DNA of 64,000 bases, taken from NCBI RefSeq assembly GCF_036946495.1, contig NZ_JAQIIX010000002.1:3720001-3784000 (forward strand). The letters are read 5' to 3'. The DNA is from Mycolicibacterium neoaurum. Its GTDB lineage: Bacteria; Actinomycetota; Actinomycetes; Mycobacteriales; Mycobacteriaceae. Made by a program: the position numbers and the translations under genes. The notes under the pieces are model-generated. The model did no database searches, was not told the origin of the DNA, and worked only from the letters and a program-made list of their open reading frames with translations. Of the stretch, positions 1-7,398 are shown in pieces (within the stretch, counting starts at the first letter, position 1; each line of letters opens with the position of its first letter).

Positions 1-1205
1 AGATCGACGGCCTGGTGGTCAAGGTCGACGACGTGTCCCTACAGCGTCGTCTCGGTGCCACCTCGCGCGCCCCGCGTTGGGCGATCGCCTACAAGTACCC
101 GCCCGAGGAGGTCACCACCAAACTCCTCGACATCCGGGTCAACGTCGGACGCACCGGTCGGGTCACCCCGTTCGCCTACATGGAGCCCGTGAAGGTCGCC
201 GGGTCCACCGTCGGCCTGGCCACCCTGCACAACGCCTCCGAGGTCAAGCGCAAGGGTGTGCTGATCGGTGACACGGTGGTGATCCGCAAGGCCGGCGATG
301 TCATCCCCGAGGTGCTCGCCCCGGTGGTGGATCTGCGCGACGGCAGCGAACGCGAATTCGTCATGCCGACCCACTGCCCGGAGTGCGGCACGGCGCTGGC
401 GCCTGCCAAGGAGGGCGATGCCGACATCCGTTGCCCGAACACTCGAACCTGCCCGGCCCAGTTGCGTGAGCGCGTCTTCCACGTCGCGGGTCGGGGTGCG
501 TTCGATATCGAGGGCCTCGGCTACGAGGCGGCGAGCGCGCTGCTGCAGGCGGGGGCCATCACCGACGAGGGTGACCTCTTCACGCTGACCGCCGACCAAC
601 TGCTGCAGACCGACCTGTTCACCACCAAGGCCGGCGCACTCTCGGCCAACGGCAAGCGGCTTCTGGCCAACCTGGACAAGGCGAAGTCCCAGCCGCTGTG
701 GCGGGTGCTCGTCGCGCTGTCCATCCGCCATGTCGGACCCACCGCGGCCCGCGCACTGGCCGGTGAGTTCGGCAGCCTCGACGCCATCCGGGCGGCCTCG
801 GAGGCGGAACTGGCCGCCGTCGAGGGGGTCGGGCCGACCATCGCGGCCGCCGTCATCGAATGGTTCGATGTCGACTGGCACCGCACCATCGTCGACAAAT
901 GGCAGGACGCCGGAGTCCGCATGGTCGACGAGCGTGACGCCGGTATCGAGCGCACGCTGGAGGGATTGTCCATCGTCGTCACCGGCTCACTGACCGGCTT
1001 CTCCCGCGACGAGGCCAAGGAGGCGATTCTGGTCCGCGGCGGCAAGGCCGCCGGATCGGTGTCGAAGAAGACCTCCTACGTCGTCGCCGGTGACGCGCCG
1101 GGATCCAAGTACGACAAGGCGATTGAGCTGGGTGTGCCGGTCCTCGACGAGGACGGATTCGTCAAACTGCTGACCGACGGGCCGGAACCGACGGACGAGT
1201 CCTAG
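1..1205 (+). CDS. ligA: NAD-dependent DNA ligase LigA, 3' part (5' end outside the window)
   Basis: LigA seals nicks in DNA using NAD+ in replication and repair. The open frame enters from the window edge (first full codon at base 3) with the adenylation-domain motif IDGLVVKVDD. It continues through the OB fold, a four-cysteine zinc finger (HCPECG, then CPNTRTCP), helix-hairpin-helix repeats (RHVGPTAARAL, VEGVGPTIAAAV) and a C-terminal BRCT domain (VVTGSLTGFSRDEAK). About 400 residues are present, roughly the last 60 percent of a normal LigA. The TAG stop overlaps the stop codon of the convergent spermidine-synthase-like gene. No frameshift is seen. Confidence 0.97.
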   Translation, partial: IDGLVVKVDDVSLQRRLGATSRAPRWAIAYKYPPEEVTTKLLDIRVNVGRTGRVTPFAYMEPVKVAGSTVGLATLHNASEVKRKGVLIGDTVVIRKAGDVIPEVLAPVVDLRDGSEREFVMPTHCPECGTALAPAKEGDADIRCPNTRTCPAQLRERVFHVAGRGAFDIEGLGYEAASALLQAGAITDEGDLFTLTADQLLQTDLFTTKAGALSANGKRLLANLDKAKSQPLWRVLVALSIRHVGPTAARALAGEFGSLDAIRAASEAELAAVEGVGPTIAAAVIEWFDVDWHRTIVDKWQDAGVRMVDERDAGIERTLEGLSIVVTGSLTGFSRDEAKEAILVRGGKAAGSVSKKTSYVVAGDAPGSKYDKAIELGVPVLDEDGFVKLLTDGPEPTDES

Positions 1206-2734
1206 CGATACCCCTGCCGCATGTCCTCGACGATGCGCGGGTTCTCCAACGTCGAGGGCGCCAGCACCTGCAGTGCGTTGTCCGGCGGGAACACCGTCGC
1301 CGCGCGCAACACCTCCGGTGTCATGAAGCGCAACGACGGCGCGTCGGCGGGCAGCGCGGGCTCCGGTGCCGATGCGCCGTGACGCGCCAACGCGAAACCC
1401 CAGTCGCCGAATGTCGGGACATGCACGTGGTAGGGCGTCACCGCAAAACCCGCCGCACCGAGGGTGGACACCGTCCGCCAGAAGGCGTTCGGCGTCGAGA
1501 AGGGGCTGCCCGACTGCACCACCACCAGCGCATCGGGGGCGAGCACCCTGGTGAGCATCGCGTAGAACTCGACCGAATAGAGCCGGCCCAGGACCGGATT
1601 GTCGGGATCGGGCAGATCGATGATGACCGAGTCGAAGCCGCCCGCCGGGCGTACGGTGGGTTCGCGTAGCCAGGTCATCGCGTCGTCGATGATGACCCGC
1701 ACACGCGGATCGTCCAGCGCGCCGCCGTTCGTATCGCGCAGGGGGCCGCGGGCCAGCGCGATGACCGCCGGGTCCAGCTCCACCTGCACGATGGTTTCGA
1801 TCCGCGGCATCCGCAGCAGTTCGCGAGCGGCAAGGCCGTCGCCGCCGCCGAGGATCAGCACCGAGCCGGCCTCCTCACCGACGGCGGGATACACCAGGCT
1901 CTCGGTGTAGCGATACTCGTCGCGGGTCGAGAATTGCAGTCCGCCATCGAGATACAGCCGGGTGTCGGTCCCGCGGCGGGTGACGACGATCTCCTGATAT
2001 GCCGACTGCTGATAGGCGATGATCGGGTCGGCGTAGAGCCGCTGCCGGGTGGTGGTCTGGATACCGTCTGAGGAGATGATCAGGGCGGTCAAGGTGACCG
2101 CTGCGGCGGTCAGCACGGCCAGCGCCGCACCGAGCTGGCGCCGGCCGATGATGCCGCGCAGCAGGAACACCGAGACCACCGCCGCGGCAGCCAGATTGAT
2201 CATCCCGGTGACTGCGGCGCCACGGATCATCCCGAGGTGCGGTAGCACCAGGAAGGGCCAGGCGAGTCCGCCGATCAGCGCGCCCAGATAATCCGCGGCG
2301 TTCAGGTTGGCCAGCACCCGACCGGCGTCGGCGGCGGCCGCGGTTCGGCCGCGCTGCAACAACGTCATCAACAGCGGGACCTCGGCGCCCACCAGGGTGC
2401 CGATCAGTGCCGTTCCCAGCACCAGGATCCACAACCCGTCGCCGATGAAGGAGAACGCCACATACATTGCTGCAGAAGATAATCCGCCGATGAGGCCGAG
2501 CAGGGTCTCCACCGCGATGAAGGTGATGGCGGCGTGGCCGAGGAACGGTTTGACCGCCAGTGCGCCGGCGCCGAGGGCGGCCACGAATCCCGCCACGATC
2601 AGCGAGGTGGCGACGATACCGCCGCCGTGCAGGCTGGTGGACAGCGTCAGCAGGGCCAGCTCGTAGATCAGGCCGCAGGCCGCGCAGGCCGCCACCGCGG
2701 CGAGCAACAGGGCGCGCCATCGGGTGCTGGTCAT
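1202..2734 (-). CDS. Membrane-fused spermidine synthase-like protein (Rv2601-like)
   Basis: The 510-residue protein has about seven hydrophobic segments in its first 210 residues, then a Rossmann-type polyamine synthase domain. That domain has SAYQ, the nucleotide loop GGGDG, VELD, an acidic IDDA and DLPDPDNP. Classical enzymes move aminopropyl from decarboxylated SAM to putrescine. Here the usual YHE segment reads DEYRYTESL, with Thr in place of His, and the catalytic half is tied to the membrane, so the acceptor is uncertain. Its ATG overlaps the DUF350 stop (ATGA), and it is the last gene of the leftward cassette. Family assignment is firm; calling it a true SpeE is not. Confidence 0.85.
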   Translation of the reverse strand: MTSTRWRALLLAAVAACAACGLIYELALLTLSTSLHGGGIVATSLIVAGFVAALGAGALAVKPFLGHAAITFIAVETLLGLIGGLSSAAMYVAFSFIGDGLWILVLGTALIGTLVGAEVPLLMTLLQRGRTAAAADAGRVLANLNAADYLGALIGGLAWPFLVLPHLGMIRGAAVTGMINLAAAAVVSVFLLRGIIGRRQLGAALAVLTAAAVTLTALIISSDGIQTTTRQRLYADPIIAYQQSAYQEIVVTRRGTDTRLYLDGGLQFSTRDEYRYTESLVYPAVGEEAGSVLILGGGDGLAARELLRMPRIETIVQVELDPAVIALARGPLRDTNGGALDDPRVRVIIDDAMTWLREPTVRPAGGFDSVIIDLPDPDNPVLGRLYSVEFYAMLTRVLAPDALVVVQSGSPFSTPNAFWRTVSTLGAAGFAVTPYHVHVPTFGDWGFALARHGASAPEPALPADAPSLRFMTPEVLRAATVFPPDNALQVLAPSTLENPRIVEDMRQGYR

Positions 2735-3228
2735 GACAGCGCGGCGGCGTTCACCCCTCCCACCGCGAGCAGGATCACCGCGGTGGCGATGGCACCGGGG
2801 TGCAGCTTCTCATCGGTGATCAGGTCGCGGAACCGCCCGGGTACCAGCGCCTCCAACACGAGCAGCGCGGCGGCCTGCAGCACCACGGCGACAAGTCCGT
2901 ACACGAGCGCGTCGAGCAAGCCCTGTCCCAGCTGGGCCGAACTGCTCATGATCGCAACGGCCGTCACCAGCGACAAGGCCCCGTACATTCCGCACGCGAC
3001 GGCGACCGCATTGGGGCGGTGGTGGACGAAGATGTGCTCGCGCAGGCTTCCCGGTGTCAACAGGTCGGTCAGCAGGAACCCGGCACCGAACACGATGATG
3101 CCGACGACGAAGTACAGCACCGCCGCGACGACGTTCTGTGTCAGCCCGGTCGCGTCGACGGAGCCGAACTCCACGGCAAGGATTGACGGCCCGGCCGTCG
3201 AAAGGTCTGACGTGACCATCGGTCCCAT
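2731..3228 (-). CDS. DUF350 family integral membrane protein (Rv2600-like)
   Basis: This 165-residue protein has about four hydrophobic helices and a central GAGFLLTDLLTPGSLREHIF segment typical of DUF350. The start is ATG at 3228 because AGGAG lies just upstream, overlapping the stop codon of the DUF4247 gene; longer in-frame extensions would run into that gene. The biochemical role is unknown. It is translationally coupled (ATGA) to the membrane-fused spermidine synthase-like gene, so a shared membrane complex is a reasonable inference. Confidence 0.85.
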   Translation of the reverse strand: MGPMVTSDLSTAGPSILAVEFGSVDATGLTQNVVAAVLYFVVGIIVFGAGFLLTDLLTPGSLREHIFVHHRPNAVAVACGMYGALSLVTAVAIMSSSAQLGQGLLDALVYGLVAVVLQAAALLVLEALVPGRFRDLITDEKLHPGAIATAVILLAVGGVNAAALS

Positions 3229-3235
3229 GGTTCTC

Positions 3236-3667
3236 CTACTTCGTTCCGCCGGGTCCGCCGGAGCTACCGCCCGCGCCGCCCGCTGGTGAGCCGGGGGTGA
3301 AGCCCGGTCCAAGGAAAATGAATCCGCCGCCGTTGTATCGGGCGTTGGTGTCTTCGACCCGGATGCTGCACGGGTACCGGCCCTCGGGACCGACGGTGAC
3401 GATATCGTCGGTGTAGCGCAGATACTCGGTGCCGCGATCGGACGCTCGTGCCTCGGGTGCGTGGTAGGCGGCGATATCGTCGGCCACGGACTTGGGTGAC
3501 CCGCTGCATTCATACCGTCCGTTGCCGCCGTCGGCCGAGTACTGTCGGTAGGTTTCTCGCACGTGGTTGCGAACATCTTTGTTCTGCAACGCGATTCCGC
3601 CGATGAGTAACACCACTCCGAGTGTGCCCAGCAGTGCGGACACGCCGAACAGAGTGTTGCGCGTCAT
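3236..3667 (-). CDS. DUF4247 family membrane-anchored protein (Rv2599-like)
   Basis: A 143-residue protein begins with one hydrophobic segment (about residues 5-25, SALLGTLGVVLLIGG). A presumably extracytoplasmic domain follows with two cysteines (YECSGSP and YPCSIRV) that could form a disulfide, then a Gly/Pro/Ser-rich tail ending in GGSSGGPGGTK. ATG at 3667 overlaps the stop of the preceding DUF2617 gene (ATGA), which fixes the start. Function unknown; membership rests on the cassette order and length, which match the known mycobacterial set. Confidence 0.8.
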   Translation of the reverse strand: MTRNTLFGVSALLGTLGVVLLIGGIALQNKDVRNHVRETYRQYSADGGNGRYECSGSPKSVADDIAAYHAPEARASDRGTEYLRYTDDIVTVGPEGRYPCSIRVEDTNARYNGGGFIFLGPGFTPGSPAGGAGGSSGGPGGTK

Positions 3668-4158
3668 GGCCGCCAACGGCTTTCGGTGTGCACGATCATG
3701 CCGCCGGCACCGCGTTCTGGGTAGAGATGCCAGGTCTGCCACCGCCACCCGGCGCCGTCGGGCTCGGCACACAGAGCCGTCAGCGCGGCGTCGTCACCGG
3801 GGAAACACCCACCCAGCCAACCGGTCTCGAACTCGCAGCGCGAGCGCAGCTCGGCGGCGATGCGTCGGAAGGACTGCTCGTCGTGCCCGACGGTATCCGA
3901 ACTCATGCGGTAGCCCTTGCGCTCCGTGGCGGCAGGCAGCTGTGTGCTGTCGTCGACATGGTGGCAGGAGACCTGCTCGGAGAACGTTCCGACGGTGACG
4001 ATATGGGAGGCCCCGAGCACTCCCAGTACCAGATCGGCGCCGGTGGGGTGGGCCAGCGTCGCGCTGGCCAGGACATGCCGCGCCGGCGTATTCAGTGCGA
4101 GTCGCAGATTCGCGCCGCTGACATCGGCGGGTGGCACGTGGAGTCGGTGCAACGGCAA
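3664..4158 (-). CDS. DUF2617 family protein (Rv2598-like)
   Basis: This is a soluble protein of about 164 residues with no signal or membrane segment and no recognised catalytic motif. The frame is open further upstream, but that part overlaps the DUF4178 gene. The first plausible start after the DUF4178 stop is TTG at 4158 (LPLHRLHVPPADVSG), a few bases downstream of that stop. TTG at 4152 is an alternative. It is coupled to the DUF4247 gene by ATGA. Its conserved place in the cassette suggests it works with the membrane partners. Confidence 0.75.
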   Translation of the reverse strand: MPLHRLHVPPADVSGANLRLALNTPARHVLASATLAHPTGADLVLGVLGASHIVTVGTFSEQVSCHHVDDSTQLPAATERKGYRMSSDTVGHDEQSFRRIAAELRSRCEFETGWLGGCFPGDDAALTALCAEPDGAGWRWQTWHLYPERGAGGMIVHTESRWRP

Positions 4159-4166
4159 CGCAGTGC

Positions 4167-4781
4167 CTACGTTCCGGCCGCGGGGGCCGGGTAGACGGTC
4201 AATTCGCCGGCCCGCACCCTGGTGCCATAGGACACTTCCCACGGCATCTCCGGTGCCCACCGCTCATAGCCGAGCTTGGCACCGTCGGGTCCGGTGTAAT
4301 CGACGTAATCCATGTCCCCGCCGGCGGGTAGGCCGGTGGTGCCCTCGGTGGTGTACGAGGCTCGCCCGTTCTCCTCGACGGTGAACGTCAGGCCGTCGAC
4401 GGTCACGCTGCTGCCCGGTTCTGCGGGCAGCCCCACCCGCTTGTGCCACCACATCAGTTCCAGTCGGCCCTCGTCCTCTTCGACGCTGAACCACACCGGC
4501 GGTTCATCGGCCTTGCCTTCCAAAAGGTGTTCCCACCAGACGAACGGGCCCTCGCGCAGCGTCACCGAACCGCGCACCACATAGTCGGTGCCGCCGTGGC
4601 TGATGATGGCACCCGGGCCGAGCTGTCGCGGTCCGAACGTGTCGGTCTGGGAGGCGAAGCGCATCGGATCCTCGCGCGCGGCAGGCTTCTTCGGCGTCTT
4701 GGGCCGGCTTCGCGCGACGAGGAAGACGATGACGGCAGCGAGGATGAGGACGATGGCCAGGACGATCAGCAGTTCTCCCAC
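4167..4781 (-). CDS. DUF4178 domain protein with N-terminal membrane anchor (Rv2597-like)
   Basis: The 204-residue protein starts at GTG with one transmembrane helix (about residues 3-23) and a short basic linker (RSRPKTPKKP). A DUF4178-type beta-rich domain follows (GPGAIISHGGTDYVVRGS, then WFSVEEDEGRLELMWWHKR). It is the first gene of the five-gene cassette, preceded by AAAGG nine nucleotides upstream. DUF4178 has no established activity. The layout suggests a cytosolic domain held at the membrane. Confidence 0.8.
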   Translation of the reverse strand: MGELLIVLAIVLILAAVIVFLVARSRPKTPKKPAAREDPMRFASQTDTFGPRQLGPGAIISHGGTDYVVRGSVTLREGPFVWWEHLLEGKADEPPVWFSVEEDEGRLELMWWHKRVGLPAEPGSSVTVDGLTFTVEENGRASYTTEGTTGLPAGGDMDYVDYTGPDGAKLGYERWAPEMPWEVSYGTRVRAGELTVYPAPAAGT

Positions 4782-4874
4782 GCAAGACCTTTCATCGGAT
4801 CACCGGCAGTCGGGACGCAATTCCACCGTAACAGCCAGGTGCACAGCCGACTCTCAGCTTTGTGTCGGCCCGGG

Positions 4875-5540
4875 TCAGCGCAGGATGGTCGCCACGATGC
4901 CGGCCAGATAGCCCAACCGGGCGACCTCCGACGGGCGGAAATCGGGGCCGCCCGCGCGACCCAGGAGCACCGCGGTGTGCGGGTCGCCCAGGGGGGCGGC
5001 CGCCAGTGCCATGTCGATATCGCGCCATATCTGCGGCACCCAGTCCGCTGTCGCATCGAGTGCCTCGGCGTGCTGCAGCGGCAGCCAGGGCGCGCTGGCC
5101 GCCTGGGTTTCCGGCGCGCCGGAACTTCCGACGACGCGCTGCACACCCTCGCCGGAGCCGTCGGAGCGGACCACGGTGCACCAGCCCACGCGTAGCACCT
5201 TGGGGGCCTCGTCGGCGAGAACCTGCAGCTTGTCGTGACGGCTGGTGGCGGCGGCAATGTGGTCGACGAGCTCGAGCTCGCGGTGTGCTTCCAGCAGCCC
5301 GGTGTGCGGGCGCACGCTGTCGACGTACACGCCCTTGATGTGTTCGGCGGCAGTGATCAGGGCGTCGGGCATGGCGCCGGGCGGCAGCTCGACGACCAGA
5401 TCGTCGATCGCGTAACCGGCCCCGCGCTCGACCACGTCGAGGGACAGGATGTCGGCGCCGACCGAACCGAGGGCCACGGCAAGGGACCCGAGGCTGCCCG
5501 GTCGGTCCTCCAGCTGGACCCGCAGCAGATAAGACGGCAC
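4875..5540 (-). CDS. ACT domain protein (Rv3013-like)
   Basis: A 221-residue protein opens with an ACT domain (residues about 3-75: LLRVQLEDRPGSLG, then DILSLDVVERG), the small-ligand sensing fold of amino-acid enzymes. A C-terminal region of about 130 residues, weakly GAF-like, has no clear catalytic motif. GTG at 5540 is chosen because ACAGGG sits eight bases before it and the product then begins with the ACT strand; GTG at 5549 would add three residues. It is divergent from gatC, as in M. tuberculosis. The ligand is unknown. Confidence 0.8.
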   Translation of the reverse strand: MPSYLLRVQLEDRPGSLGSLAVALGSVGADILSLDVVERGAGYAIDDLVVELPPGAMPDALITAAEHIKGVYVDSVRPHTGLLEAHRELELVDHIAAATSRHDKLQVLADEAPKVLRVGWCTVVRSDGSGEGVQRVVGSSGAPETQAASAPWLPLQHAEALDATADWVPQIWRDIDMALAAAPLGDPHTAVLLGRAGGPDFRPSEVARLGYLAGIVATILR

Positions 5541-5596
5541 GGCGAACACCCTGTCACAGGCATCGGGCCGCGGCGATTCGGCCCGAGGGCCACGAC

Positions 5597-5602
5597 TAGG
5601 CT
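5597..5602 (+). promoter_or_regulatory. TAGGCT -10 box of gatC, leaderless type
   Basis: TAGGCT lies eight bases before the gatC GTG at 5611. With transcription starting about seven bases after a -10 box, the transcript would begin at or next to the start codon. No Shine-Dalgarno sequence is present. Confidence 0.6.
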
Positions 5603-5610
5603 TGAGCGCC

Positions 5611-5910
5611 GTGTCCCAGATTTCCCGAGACGAGGTCGCCCACCTGGCGCGCCTGGCCCGGCTCGCCCTGACCGACGGTGAACTCGACAGTTTCGCCGGC
5701 CAACTCGATGCGATCCTGGCCCATGTCGGCCAGATCCAGTCCGTCGACGTCACCGGCGTCCAGGCCACGGACAACCCGCTGACGAGCGTCAATGTGACCC
5801 GCCCGGACGCCGTGGTGGCCGGTCTGAGTCAGGACGAGGCGCTGGCTGCGGCGCCGCGTGCCGAGGACGGCCGCTTCGCCGTGCCGCGCATTCTGGGGGA
5901 GGCCGAGTAA
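5611..5910 (+). CDS. gatC: Asp-tRNA(Asn)/Glu-tRNA(Gln) amidotransferase subunit GatC
   Basis: GatC is the small subunit that wraps and stabilises GatA in the GatCAB complex. The 99-residue protein has the family opening SQISRDEVAHLARLARLAL and the end segment DGRFAVPRIL. GTG at 5611 matches the usual family length; an upstream in-frame TTG at 5602 would fall inside the -10 box. The stop overlaps the gatA ATG (TAATG), giving translational coupling. Confidence 0.95.
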   Translation: MSQISRDEVAHLARLARLALTDGELDSFAGQLDAILAHVGQIQSVDVTGVQATDNPLTSVNVTRPDAVVAGLSQDEALAAAPRAEDGRFAVPRILGEAE

Positions 5911-7394
5911 TGGGTGCCGAGCTCATCCGCGAAGACGCCGCCACGCTGGCCGCCAAGATCGCCGCCAAGGAGGTGTCCTCGACCGAGGTCACCCAGGCTC
6001 ATCTTGACCAGATCGCCGCCACCGACGAGCGATACCACGCGTTCCTGCACGTGGGCGCCGAGCAGGCGCTGGCCGCGGCCGCCGAGGTGGACGCCAAGGT
6101 GACCGCCGGCGAGCAACTACCGTCCGCGCTGGCCGGGGTCCCGCTGGCGCTCAAGGACGTGTTCACCACGACCGATATGCCGACCACCTGCGGATCGAAG
6201 ATCCTGGAGGGGTGGAACTCGCCCTACGACGCGACCGTCACAGCGCGGCTGCGTGCGGCCGGTATCCCGATCCTGGGCAAGACCAACATGGACGAGTTCG
6301 CGATGGGCAGCTCGACGGAGAACTCGGCCTTCGGTCCGACCCGCAACCCGTGGGACACCGATCGGGTGCCCGGCGGTTCCGGCGGAGGCAGCGCGGCCGC
6401 ATTGGCCGCGTTCCAGGCGCCGTTGGCCATCGGGACCGACACCGGCGGCTCGATCCGGCAGCCGGCCGCGCTCACCTCGACAGTGGGCGTGAAGCCCACC
6501 TATGGCACGGTGAGCCGCTTCGGTCTGATCGCGTGTGCATCCTCGCTGGATCAGGGCGGGCCGTGTGCGCGCACCGTCCTGGACACCGCGCTGCTGCACC
6601 AGGTGATCGCTGGGCACGACCCGCGCGACTCCACCTCGGTCGACGTCCCGGTGCCCGATGTGGTGGCCGCCGCCCGCGCCGGCGCATCCGGTGACCTCAA
6701 GGGTGTGCGCGTCGGTGTGGTCAAGCAACTGCGCGGGGATGGCTACCAACCCGGCGTGCTGGAGTCGTTCAATACCGCCGTCGATCAGCTGACCGCGCTG
6801 GGCGCCGAAGTGATCGAGGTGGACTGCCCGCACTTCGACCATGCGATGGCCGCCTACTATCTGATCCTGCCTTCGGAGGTGTCCTCCAACCTGGCCCGCT
6901 TCGATGCGATGCGCTTCGGCTTGCGGGTCGGCGATGACGGCACCCACAGCGCCGAAGAGGTCATGGCGTTGACCCGGGCCGCCGGATTCGGCCCAGAAGT
7001 CAAGCGGCGCATCATGATCGGCACGTACGCGCTGTCGGCGGGATACTACGACGCCTACTACAACCAGGCGCAGAAGGTTCGCACGCTGATCGCCCGTGAC
7101 CTTGAGCAGGCCTACGAGAAGGTGGATGTGCTGGCCACCCCGACGACACCGTCGACGGCGTTCCGGTTGGGGGAGAAGGTCGACGACCCGCTGGCCATGT
7201 ACCTGTTCGACCTGTGCACGCTGCCGCTGAATCTGGCCGGGCACTGCGGGATGTCGGTGCCCTCGGGGCTGGCGGCCGAGGACAATCTGCCGGTCGGCCT
7301 GCAGATCATGGCTCCTGCGCACGCCGATGATCGGCTCTACCGCGTCGGCGCGGCCTATGAACAGGCGCGGGGCGCGCTGCCCACCGCGCTCTAG
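5910..7394 (+). CDS. gatA: Asp-tRNA(Asn)/Glu-tRNA(Gln) amidotransferase subunit GatA
   Basis: GatA is the glutaminase subunit. It releases ammonia used to convert Glu-tRNA(Gln) to Gln-tRNA(Gln) (and Asp-tRNA(Asn) to Asn-tRNA(Asn)). The 494-residue protein carries the amidase-signature triad: Lys in PLALKDVF, the cis-Ser in PGGSGGGSAAA and the nucleophilic Ser in TDTGGSIRQPA. It is coupled to gatC. The third subunit gene, gatB, is separated by poxB, DUF6480 and pfkA, so GatB must be expressed independently. Confidence 0.97.
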   Translation: MGAELIREDAATLAAKIAAKEVSSTEVTQAHLDQIAATDERYHAFLHVGAEQALAAAAEVDAKVTAGEQLPSALAGVPLALKDVFTTTDMPTTCGSKILEGWNSPYDATVTARLRAAGIPILGKTNMDEFAMGSSTENSAFGPTRNPWDTDRVPGGSGGGSAAALAAFQAPLAIGTDTGGSIRQPAALTSTVGVKPTYGTVSRFGLIACASSLDQGGPCARTVLDTALLHQVIAGHDPRDSTSVDVPVPDVVAAARAGASGDLKGVRVGVVKQLRGDGYQPGVLESFNTAVDQLTALGAEVIEVDCPHFDHAMAAYYLILPSEVSSNLARFDAMRFGLRVGDDGTHSAEEVMALTRAAGFGPEVKRRIMIGTYALSAGYYDAYYNQAQKVRTLIARDLEQAYEKVDVLATPTTPSTAFRLGEKVDDPLAMYLFDLCTLPLNLAGHCGMSVPSGLAAEDNLPVGLQIMAPAHADDRLYRVGAAYEQARGALPTAL

Positions 7395-7398
7395 AGGG

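Noticed and set aside
39..881. Long open frame of 280 codons antisense to ligA
   Set aside because: It is Arg/Gly-rich low-complexity translation with no motif; the plus strand has clear ligase domains. It is a high-GC shadow frame.
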